Positions 1 through 5,374 of a stretch of 5,374 bases of DNA are shown here, piece after piece; the first letter of the stretch is position 1, and each line of letters starts with the position of its first letter. The position numbers and the translations under genes were made by a program. Below the pieces are notes generated by a model, which was not told where the DNA came from, ran no database searches, and saw nothing but the letters and a program-made list of their open reading frames with translations. Source of the stretch: DRLZ01 sp036478815 (GTDB lineage Bacteria; Pseudomonadota; Gammaproteobacteria; Methylococcales; DRLZ01); the NCBI GenBank assembly GCA_036478815.1, contig JAZGEP010000170.1, positions 1-5,374 on the forward strand, read 5' to 3'.

Positions 1-146
1 ATTTCAAATGCTTCACACGTTTGCCTGACCAAATCTCTTACACGCAGGCTCACATCGCCTTGTAATATTTGGTATCTATATTTTGTCACCCAAACAAAAT
101 GATATTCGATGTTGTAAACTGTATGGCCGCCATAACGATAATCCAT
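1..146 (-). CDS. tnpA: IS200/IS605-family transposase TnpA, N-terminal fragment (runs off the window)
   Basis: Reading the minus strand from an ATG at 146-144 gives 48 complete codons before the window edge, starting MDYRYGGHTVYN and containing YHFVWVTKYRYQIL followed by RVRDLVRQTCEAFE. This is the characteristic first 50 residues of the small (about 130-150 aa) HUH/Y1 transposases of the IS200/IS605 family, which cut and join single-stranded DNA at subterminal hairpins. The catalytic HUH pair and the nucleophilic tyrosine lie further along the protein and are outside the window, so activity cannot be judged. The hairpin just upstream (177-193) fits the left end of such an element. The start is chosen because the motif spacing matches full-length family members. 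The element is transcribed away from the four-gene cluster and is probably unrelated to its function. Confidence 0.87.
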   Translation of the reverse strand, partial: MDYRYGGHTVYNIEYHFVWVTKYRYQILQGDVSLRVRDLVRQTCEAFE

Positions 147-176
147 CTAGCAATTATAACATTTGGGATAAATCTG

Positions 177-205
177 TTCGCCTGAAAGGCGAAGGTTTTA
201 ACCTT
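177..205. repeat. IS200/IS605-type subterminal hairpin (probable left end of the IS)
   Basis: TTCGCCT (177-183) and AGGCGAA (187-193) form a perfect 7-bp stem around the 3-base loop GAA. Partly overlapping it, AAGGTT (192-197) and AACCTT (200-205) form a second short perfect inverted repeat. The position, about 30 bases upstream of the tnpA start, is where TnpA-binding hairpins sit in the left end of IS200/IS605 elements. The exact outer cleavage site cannot be set from one copy. It probably lies within a few tens of bases to the right of the hairpin. Confidence 0.6.
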
Positions 206-231
206 ATGCATGGAAAATAAACAAGCCATCA

Positions 232-267
232 TATTCTCGGACAGCCTCCGGAGGCTGTCCGAGAATA
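232..267. repeat. Perfect 36-base palindrome made of two abutting terminal-repeat copies
   Basis: TATTCTCGGACAGCCTCC (232-249) is followed directly by its exact reverse complement GGAGGCTGTCCGAGAATA (250-267), with no spacer. The same 18 bases occur a third time at 394-411 in the first orientation. The simplest reading is that 232-249 is the stranded end of a second copy of the neighbouring element, abutting the intact one head to head. Similarity between 232-249 and 394-411 stops immediately upstream of the shared 18 bases, so only a terminal stub remains. As RNA it would form a strong hairpin, but no T-tract follows, so it is not a canonical intrinsic terminator. Confidence 0.85.
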
Positions 268-411
268 GAAGCCGTAGCGAGGGAAAGCGATTTTGAGTCC
301 ATTTTTTCGATTAAACGAGACGAATACTTGCTGTATTTAACGAAATTTAATTGGAAAAATGGGCCGAAATTCGCTTTTTCGCAGTAGGCTTTCTATTCTC
401 GGACAGCCTCC
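250..411. mobile_element. MITE-like non-autonomous element, about 162 bp, with 24-25 bp terminal inverted repeats
   Basis: The left terminus (250-273, GGAGGCTGTCCGAGAATA followed by GAAGCC) is the reverse complement of the right terminus (387-411, GGCTTTC followed by the 18-base repeat) apart from one extra T on the right. Inside the ends the symmetry continues imperfectly. TAGCGAGGGAAAGCGATTTT near 275-294 and CATTTTTTCGATTAAA near 300-315 pair loosely with AATTCGCTTTTTCGCAGTA (368-386) and TTTAATTGGAAAAATG (346-361). The whole element could therefore fold into one long hairpin around a loop near 316-345. It has no meaningful ORF, as expected for a MITE or an internally deleted IS. No target-site duplication is visible, because the left flank is itself a terminal-repeat stub. 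The parent IS family cannot be named from this sequence. Confidence 0.7.
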
Positions 412-807
412 TAGTCATTTCATACACAGCCTAACCAAGCATAGACTCTGTGTACATGAAAATTCAGCATTGAGTGCACACATTTTTTACAGATAGTCGT
501 ATAGGGAAACATTGCAATAGAATGACTACAGCTATGATTTCCCGCTTGACTCTCCACAAAATTCCACACATAAATACTCATTTTCATGTGCGTATTGGCT
601 AATCATTAAATCTCACTTATCTCATTGCTTAACTTTAGACAATCTAAATTTGCACGTCATATCAACAAAATGGCTCAAAATAGATCATTATAATCAATCT
701 GTTATAGAAGCTTAACAATTCGTTACATTCACAGTATTGACAATTGAGTCCAGCTATGTCAACTTTCATGCCCCCATCACAGAAACTAACTAACTAGAGT
801 GCTTTAA
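412..807. other. Gene-free AT-rich leader upstream of the four-gene cluster
   Basis: About 396 bases have no convincing gene on either strand. What can be seen is a TTGACA hexamer at 737-742, a TATAAT at 689-694 without a matching -35, and a short imperfect dyad TGTGTACA (449-456) / TGCACACA (475-482). There is also a perfect 10-base inverted pair ACATGAAAAT (454-463) / ATTTTCATGT (580-589). Three overlapping ACTA units (785-796) lie just before the first gene. Such a long leader in a compact region may hold the promoter and operator of the cluster, but none of these marks is decisive. I see no riboswitch or RNA gene that I can recognise. Confidence 0.6.
737..766 (+). promoter_or_regulatory. 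Weak candidate promoter for the ThDP/citrate-synthase-like operon
   Basis: An exact TTGACA -35 hexamer occurs at 737-742, about 65 bases before the first start codon. The region 16-18 bases further on (759-766, TCAACTTT) is only a poor match to TATAAT, and the better TATGTC at 755-760 is too close. A sigma-70 promoter needing an activator would look like this, but chance is also possible in AT-rich DNA. Confidence 0.22.
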
Positions 808-2619
808 ATGGTCGCGAACTACTCACAAGCTAAAAACCTGCAAATATCATTTGAACTAGGTGATTTACTTATAAATTATCTGGAACAGCTGAATGTGGAG
901 TTTGTATTCGGAGTGCCAGGTGGAGCGATTGAACCGTTCTATAATGCTTTAGCTCGCAGTGAACACCGAGATGGCCCCCGCTCCATCACAGCACGCCATG
1001 AAACAGGTGCTGCATTTATGGCAGAAGGCTATACACGTCAAACCGGAAAAATCGGTGTGTGTTGCGCCACCACTGGCCCCGGAACAACCAATCTGATTAC
1101 CGGTGTGGCTTCTGCATACGAGAATCAAATTCCGATGCTGGTCATCACTGCACAAACAGCTTTATCCAACTTCGGTCGAGGTGCGTTACAGGATTCCTCC
1201 TGCACTGGAGTTAACACTGTGGCGATAATGCAACATGTCACACGTTACAGCTCACTAGTCTCTCATATTGATCAGTTTGAACGTAAACTGGTCGCCGCAA
1301 TCATGATAGCGCATCAGTCACCAAACGGCCCAGTTCACCTGAGTTTACCGCTAGACATCATGCGTTCGCATTCACCAACCCCCAAACCTACTTTTGATCT
1401 AGCGAAATTAATTAAACCTGGCTCAGTATTCGATCACAGTGCAACTGATGAGTTATGTTCGCTGCTTGAAAATGCTGAAAGACCTGTATTTGTCATCGGT
1501 TCCGACTGTGGCGAAGCAATCGGAACAATTCTGGAATTGGCCATGCACCTTCAAGCGCTGATCGTCACAACACCTGATGGGAAAGGATTTGTCAGCCCTT
1601 ATCATCCATTATTTCGTGGCGTAACAGGATTTGCCGGTCATGACACTGCCAATGAGCTATTATCTGATGTAGAAACTGACCTGATCATCGCGGTTGGAAC
1701 AAATCTCGGCGAATGGGCAACCGGAGGCTGGAATCGTAAAACCATCCTCAACAATCGTCTGGTTCATATTCAAGCTGGTGAGAATCGTTTGACACGCTCA
1801 CCAATGGCTCAACTGCATCTGCAAGGTCGAATTATTACTATATTTGACGAACTACTGACACATATACGCAACAACCATCCTGTTAAAACGAAGCGACCCT
1901 TGCAAACTAATCAATCCTGGCATGAAAACACACTCAAAAAAGCACACACTGCTAGCCAGTCAAAAACTGCTTTTCACATGCGCGAGGAGTACAAATGTCA
2001 TGATGACTCTACACCAATCAAGCCTCAACGCTTAATGCATGATCTAGCCGAATTATTTCCGCCGCAAACTTGTTTTATCGCTGACAATGGCAACAGCACT
2101 GCATGGGCAATCCATTATCTTCATCCTTTCGACAGACGCATTTCAGGATATCATGAAAGGAATTCCGGTCTGATGTGTTTCTGCCAGGAATTCTCGTCAA
2201 TGGGATGGGCAATCGGAGTCGCCATTGGTTTGGCACTCGGACGCCGTAATCGACCCACCGTGTGTATCACTGGTGATGGCTCACTACTGATGAGTGGACA
2301 TGAAATCAGCGTAGCAGTGCAAGAACAGCTTGCCATGGTGTTTATCATCTTAAACGACAGCGCTTATGGCATGGTCAAACATGGACAACGCCTTGGCAAC
2401 GCTGAACCAATTGCTTATCAGCTCGCAACTGTTGATTTTGCCGCTTATGCCAATGCGATTGGTGCACACGGTATTATTATCAACTCCCCAGAGGATTTAC
2501 AATCGATTGATGTTGGTGCAATGTATATGCGAACCGGCCCAACTGTGCTGGATGTGCGCATCGATCCGGAAGAAATACCACCAATGGGAAGCCGAGTACA
2601 TGTATTAAACACTGCCTGA
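808..2619 (+). CDS. ThDP-dependent enzyme, acetolactate synthase-like but probably not an acetolactate synthase
   Basis: This 603-aa protein has the full three-domain layout of the acetolactate synthase/pyruvate oxidase superfamily: an N-terminal pyrimidine-binding domain (about 16-185), a central domain (about 205-350) and a C-terminal pyrophosphate-binding domain (about 400-590). The cofactor-activating glutamate is E65 in ARHETGA, followed by the family signature TTGPGTTN (88-95). The ThDP/Mg motif runs from GDGS (489-492) through 24 residues to N516-D517, with ND in place of the usual NN. Q128 in LQD corresponds to the conserved glutamine of FQE. By ungapped local alignment to E. coli AHAS II, the substrate-orienting Arg276 (FDDR) becomes W303 and the acceptor-selecting Trp464 (RQWQ) becomes G526, so a different acceptor or product is likely. 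No regulatory small subunit is nearby. It probably forms a carbon-carbon bond or an activated acyl unit from a 2-oxo acid in the cytoplasm. The ATG at 808 has only a weak GAG upstream (797-799). The family alignment begins at about residue 17, so a slightly later start cannot be excluded. It overlaps the next gene by one base. Confidence 0.9.
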   Translation: MVANYSQAKNLQISFELGDLLINYLEQLNVEFVFGVPGGAIEPFYNALARSEHRDGPRSITARHETGAAFMAEGYTRQTGKIGVCCATTGPGTTNLITGVASAYENQIPMLVITAQTALSNFGRGALQDSSCTGVNTVAIMQHVTRYSSLVSHIDQFERKLVAAIMIAHQSPNGPVHLSLPLDIMRSHSPTPKPTFDLAKLIKPGSVFDHSATDELCSLLENAERPVFVIGSDCGEAIGTILELAMHLQALIVTTPDGKGFVSPYHPLFRGVTGFAGHDTANELLSDVETDLIIAVGTNLGEWATGGWNRKTILNNRLVHIQAGENRLTRSPMAQLHLQGRIITIFDELLTHIRNNHPVKTKRPLQTNQSWHENTLKKAHTASQSKTAFHMREEYKCHDDSTPIKPQRLMHDLAELFPPQTCFIADNGNSTAWAIHYLHPFDRRISGYHERNSGLMCFCQEFSSMGWAIGVAIGLALGRRNRPTVCITGDGSLLMSGHEISVAVQEQLAMVFIILNDSAYGMVKHGQRLGNAEPIAYQLATVDFAAYANAIGAHGIIINSPEDLQSIDVGAMYMRTGPTVLDVRIDPEEIPPMGSRVHVLNTA

Positions 2620-3440
2620 TGAGTGAAGAAGTCATCCATAGCCGCATTTGGGAAGAGGTTCCAGAACCAGATAATCCCTTCGCAGCAGCACGCTGCAATG
2701 TTTCTGGATACGATGTCTACGGTGATTTACTCGGCAAAGCAAGCTGGATCGAATACTTGTATCTGTTATTCAAACTGGAGAAACCTGCGCCTGAACAAGC
2801 TCATCTGCTTGAAACCCTTGCTGTTGCCATTGCTAATCAGGGACCACGTGATCACAGCATTCGCGCAGCCAACTGTGCCGGTGTAGGCGGCTCTACATCC
2901 GCTTCCTGTTTGATAGCAGCACTGGCGGTGGGTGCGGGGCAACTCGGTGGTGCACGTGAAGTATTACTGGCGATGGAATACTGGCAACACTGTGGTCAAG
3001 ATCTTAAGCTTTGGCAACAACAGATCAAAAATCCACCCAAGGAAGAACGTGCCGATGTATGGCCGGAAATGGAACACCCTCCCGGTTTTGATCCTCACGG
3101 AGCCAGTTGCGCAACCCCGATCAAACAAACTCTGCAAGCACTGGTTGCATATCATCCAGGTGGCGCATTAGAGTGGCTAGAGCAAAACCGGAACAGTCTG
3201 GAAGGCTTTGCAGATTGCCCGTTAACCATGACTGGTGTGGGTGCAGCTGCTATGATTGATCTGGAAATGACGGCAGAACAAGGCGAAATGCTATACCTGT
3301 TACTGAGACTACCGGGAGCCGCAGCACATGCACTGGAACAACGCCAATATGGCTGGCGGAAATACCCATTTTTCGGAGATGGTCTGGTGTTAACAAATGA
3401 TCCCGGCCCTTTTTCTGAAACAACAACAGAAAACAGCTAA
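2619..3440 (+). CDS. Citrate synthase / citryl-CoA lyase-fold protein A, catalytic residues altered
   Basis: This 273-aa protein matches the short, all-helical citrate synthase-like family seen in citryl-CoA lyase and the C-terminal part of ATP-citrate lyase. Landmarks in order: GYDVYGDLLGKASWIEYLYLL (30-50), resembling the entry helices; NQGP (73-76), aligning with DHGP; GAGQLGGA (105-112), aligning with GDRFGGA; GFDPHG (156-161), in the place of GIGHR; LTMTG (202-206), in the place of LNVDG; and LPGAAAHALEQ (231-241), the C-terminal helix. At the three catalytic positions of ATP-citrate lyase the first His becomes Q74, the Asp becomes T205 and the second His is displaced, with H160 one residue later. 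It is therefore either a non-catalytic partner or uses altered chemistry on an acyl-CoA-like substrate. The ATG shares its A with the preceding TGA stop, and no Shine-Dalgarno sequence is evident, so translation should be coupled to the ThDP enzyme. There is no signal peptide or membrane segment. The fold call is firm, the activity unknown. Confidence 0.83.
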   Translation: MSEEVIHSRIWEEVPEPDNPFAAARCNVSGYDVYGDLLGKASWIEYLYLLFKLEKPAPEQAHLLETLAVAIANQGPRDHSIRAANCAGVGGSTSASCLIAALAVGAGQLGGAREVLLAMEYWQHCGQDLKLWQQQIKNPPKEERADVWPEMEHPPGFDPHGASCATPIKQTLQALVAYHPGGALEWLEQNRNSLEGFADCPLTMTGVGAAAMIDLEMTAEQGEMLYLLLRLPGAAAHALEQRQYGWRKYPFFGDGLVLTNDPGPFSETTTENS

Positions 3441-3442
3441 TT

Positions 3443-4249
3443 ATGCGTGGTCCGCAAACATTACTGGACGCAGAAAACAACTGGGAAACAGACATGGGAG
3501 CCTGGTTTCCGGGCGAACGCGTTGTGTTTCGCGGAAAAGATTTGTTTCAGGAACTTGGCGATAGTTCCTGGATGGGGTTATTGTTGTTTGGGATTACTGG
3601 TCGTGAGTTTAATGAAAAGCAGATTCGCTTGTTTGAAGGGATTTGGACGATTTGTACTAGTTACCCCGACCCACGTATTTGGAATAATCGAGTTGCCGCT
3701 CTAGCGGGAAGCGCCAGAAGCACTTCCGCATTAGGGGTAAGTGCCGCGACTGCTGTCTCTGAGGCAGTCATTTATGGGCGACGCCCTGCAGCTTATTCAA
3801 TCGATTTCATGTTCCGTGCAAATAAAGGTTTGGGATTAGGAATAGATTTATCAGAAATAGTTCGCTCGGAACTTAAGAAATACAGAAACATTTTTGGATA
3901 TGGTCGACCACTGGTTCAAACAGATGAGCGGATTGCGCCATTAATGAATTTAGCAAATCAACTTGGTTTTGCTAATGGCGAGTTTGTAAAGCTAGCTTTT
4001 TCTATTGAAAATATATTGTTGACTGGGCGATGGCGTATGCATATGAACGTAGCTGCTGTCATTGCTGGATTAGCAGCAGATCAAGGTTTATCAACCCAAG
4101 AGCTTTCCGAATATCTTGTACTGTGTTTTTCTGCCGGAACGCTAGCTTGTAATATCGATGCATACACTAAACCGGCAGGCAGTTTATTTCCACTGCATTG
4201 CAATCGTATTTGTTACGAGGGGGCATCTGATAGAAGCTGGGATAATTGA
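3443..4249 (+). CDS. Citrate synthase / citryl-CoA lyase-fold protein B, catalytic residues lost
   Basis: A second 268-aa member of the same fold, strongly diverged from its upstream neighbour. Its front end, RVVFRGKDLFQELGDSSWMG (26-45) with FGITGREF (49-56), is the typical opening of citryl-CoA lyase-like proteins. ICTSYPDPRIWNNRVAALAG (70-89) aligns with the DHGP helix but has no histidine. GYGRP (152-156) replaces GIGHR, so the His becomes R155. MNVAAVIAG (201-209) replaces LNVDGL, so the Asp becomes A204. The protein has only two histidines (H200 and H252), neither at a catalytic position, so classical citrate synthase or lyase catalysis is very unlikely. Since active sites in this fold lie near the dimer interface, pairing with protein A into a heterodimer is an attractive inference. 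It begins two bases after the previous stop with no clear ribosome-binding site. An internal ATG at 3494 is a possible alternative start that would keep the conserved domain. Confidence 0.82.
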   Translation: MRGPQTLLDAENNWETDMGAWFPGERVVFRGKDLFQELGDSSWMGLLLFGITGREFNEKQIRLFEGIWTICTSYPDPRIWNNRVAALAGSARSTSALGVSAATAVSEAVIYGRRPAAYSIDFMFRANKGLGLGIDLSEIVRSELKKYRNIFGYGRPLVQTDERIAPLMNLANQLGFANGEFVKLAFSIENILLTGRWRMHMNVAAVIAGLAADQGLSTQELSEYLVLCFSAGTLACNIDAYTKPAGSLFPLHCNRICYEGASDRSWDN

Positions 4250-4282
4250 GAACAATCCAAATCAATTTCTTAACATAAAGAC

Positions 4283-4310
4283 TTGCCACACATACAAGAA
4301 ACAATATCGT
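4283..4310 (+). promoter_or_regulatory. Weak candidate promoter before the methyltransferase gene
   Basis: TTGCCA (4283-4288, five of six matches to TTGACA) is followed after 16 bases by TATCGT (4305-4310, four of six matches to TATAAT), within the 91-base gap between the third and fourth genes. If real, it would let the methyltransferase be expressed separately from the upstream three genes. No terminator hairpin is seen in the gap, so read-through from the operon is equally possible. Confidence 0.27.
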
Positions 4311-4340
4311 GTAAGTTTATAGGAATTATCTACTCTATCT

Positions 4341-5369
4341 ATGAATAAGAAACAAGATCGAAAAAAACAACATGATACTAGCAATGTTCTCTGGGACATT
4401 ATTGCTGGAGCAATAGGATACCGTGCTGTATTTGTTGCATACGAGTTGGGTTTGTTTGAACTCTTGGGTCAACAGCCACGATCATTAACAGAAGTTTCAG
4501 AGTTGCTTAATATTGCTGAACGTCCTACAGAAGCGCTACTATTGGCCAATCTGTCTTTAGAACTATTACAGCGGAATGATGATTTATATGCTTTAACAGA
4601 AACTGCTGAACATTACCTACTAAAAGAGAGTTCAACTTATTTTGGTGGTATCTTCGACATGATTACACACAATCCATTCTCAACTTCTGTAGAAAGCCTT
4701 AAAGACGCTGTACTCTCGAATTCCCCCCAGACCTATGGCGGCAATGATATCTTCCTTGCACACGAAGAACAAATCGAGCAAGCTAAAGCTTTCACTCGTG
4801 GCATGCACAGTATCAGTGTAGAACCAGCATTTTTCTGGCCAGATCTTGTTGATTTATCCGACTGTCATTGCCTGTTGGATGTTGGTGGTGGTTCAGGAGC
4901 CCATGCAATTGGTGCGCTGAATCGATGGTCACACCTAATGGCTATAGTTTATGATATTAAACCAGTTTGTGAAGTTGCTGAAGAGCACATCCAAAAATAT
5001 CAGCTTCAAAAGCGTATGTCGATCCACCCTGGGGATATGTGGAAATCACCTTATCCATCAGCAGATATCCACTTTTATTCTCAAATATTCCATGATTGGC
5101 CAATAGAAAAATGCCGTTTTTTGGCTCAGAAAAGTTTTGAAAGCCTGCCCGACAAAGGCAAAATCATCATCCATGAGATCCTCTATCACAATGACAAATC
5201 AGGGCCGTTTATTGCCGCAGCGTCCAGCGTTGCAATGCTGGTATGGTCCGAAGGACAACAGTTTTCAGGACTGGAATTGACTGAGATACTTTCGGAAACT
5301 GGATTTATCAATATCGATGTGACCCCAAGCTCCGGTTATTGGAGTATAGTCAGCGGTGAAAAACCATAA
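4341..5369 (+). CDS. SAM-dependent O-methyltransferase, COMT / acetylserotonin-methyltransferase type
   Basis: This 342-aa protein has the two-part architecture of class I small-molecule O-methyltransferases. An N-terminal winged-helix dimerisation domain (about 16-105, with AYELGLFELLG at 33-43) is followed by a Rossmann-fold SAM-binding domain. Visible motifs are the SAM glycine loop LLDVGGGSG (178-186), the acidic residue D205 at the end of the second strand in VYDIKPV, GDMW (231-234), and IFHDWP (249-254), where H251 is the expected catalytic base. HEIL (278-281) and the final SGLELTEILSETGF helix (309-322) complete the fold. All expected residues are present, so it should be active, methylating a hydroxyl (less likely N, S or C) on a small metabolite in the cytoplasm. 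Length is normal for the family. AGGAA at 4321-4325 lies rather far (15 bases) from the ATG, and an in-frame TAG at 4320-4322 excludes an earlier start. It is probably the tailoring enzyme of the cluster. Its substrate cannot be read from sequence. Confidence 0.9.
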   Translation: MNKKQDRKKQHDTSNVLWDIIAGAIGYRAVFVAYELGLFELLGQQPRSLTEVSELLNIAERPTEALLLANLSLELLQRNDDLYALTETAEHYLLKESSTYFGGIFDMITHNPFSTSVESLKDAVLSNSPQTYGGNDIFLAHEEQIEQAKAFTRGMHSISVEPAFFWPDLVDLSDCHCLLDVGGGSGAHAIGALNRWSHLMAIVYDIKPVCEVAEEHIQKYQLQKRMSIHPGDMWKSPYPSADIHFYSQIFHDWPIEKCRFLAQKSFESLPDKGKIIIHEILYHNDKSGPFIAAASSVAMLVWSEGQQFSGLELTEILSETGFINIDVTPSSGYWSIVSGEKP

Positions 5370-5374
5370 TTCAA

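Noticed and set aside
232..267. The 36-base palindrome as an intrinsic transcription terminator for something upstream.
   Set aside because: No U-tract follows either arm, and the upstream tnpA runs away from it. The third copy of the same 18 bases explains it better as transposon ends.
522..602. A 26-codon ORF starting MTTAMISRLTL in the leader.
   Set aside because: It has no convincing ribosome-binding site, no recognisable composition or leader-peptide codon run, and is of a length expected by chance. Not reported as a gene.
689..694. Exact TATAAT hexamer in the leader.
   Set aside because: No acceptable -35 hexamer lies 16-18 bases upstream (666-671 reads CAAAAT), and the region is AT-rich, so a chance match is likely.
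2151..2348. Minus-strand open frames within the four genes (for example 2151-2348, 2964-3155, 3250-3495) and overlapping plus-strand frames.
   Set aside because: They are shadows of well-supported coding regions, with no recognisable motifs or initiation signals.
808..2619. Annotation as housekeeping acetolactate synthase large subunit (ilvB/ilvI/ilvG).
   Set aside because: Arg276 and Trp464 equivalents are missing (W303 and G526), no small regulatory subunit follows, and the neighbours are not branched-chain amino acid genes.
2619..4249. The two citrate-synthase-fold genes as one split or frameshifted gene.
   Set aside because: Each carries the complete set of fold landmarks from the opening helices to the C-terminal region, so they are two full-length paralogues rather than two halves.

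Overview
The window looks like an accessory region of a Gram-negative, probably proteobacterial chromosome. The reasons are the moderate-to-low GC content, the IS200/IS605-type transposase fragment, the MITE-like repeat and the compact operon style. Nothing in the sequence fixes the genus. An IS-rich betaproteobacterium such as an ammonia oxidiser is only a guess from memory.

Layout: bases 1-146 hold the 5' part of an IS200/IS605 TnpA gene on the minus strand, cut by the window edge. Its subterminal hairpin lies at 177-193. Bases 232-411 hold a non-coding repeat made of three copies of an 18-base terminal sequence. The first two abut as a perfect 36-base palindrome, and the second and third bound an element of about 162 bp that folds back on itself. 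Bases 412-807 are a gene-free, AT-rich leader. From 808 to 5369 there are four plus-strand genes: a stand-alone ThDP-dependent enzyme of the acetolactate synthase superfamily (808-2619), two tandem small proteins of the citrate synthase / citryl-CoA lyase fold (2619-3440 and 3443-4249), and a SAM-dependent O-methyltransferase of the COMT/acetylserotonin type (4341-5369).

The first three genes are almost certainly co-transcribed and translationally coupled (1-base overlap, then a 2-base gap). The methyltransferase follows after 91 bp and may be read from the same transcript or from a weak promoter of its own. Together they look like a small-molecule pathway. The ThDP enzyme would make or join an acyl unit from a 2-oxo acid, the citrate-synthase-fold pair would act on an acyl or acyl-CoA intermediate, and the methyltransferase would cap a hydroxyl or similar group. 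The product is unknown.

The most notable point is that all three core proteins have lost hallmark residues of the housekeeping enzymes they resemble. The ThDP enzyme keeps its cofactor machinery but lacks the Arg and Trp that define acetolactate synthase chemistry. Both citrate-synthase-fold proteins lack the catalytic His and Asp positions. I do not recognise this four-gene arrangement as a characterised pathway, and it is the best candidate here for an undescribed system. The pathway may continue beyond the right edge.
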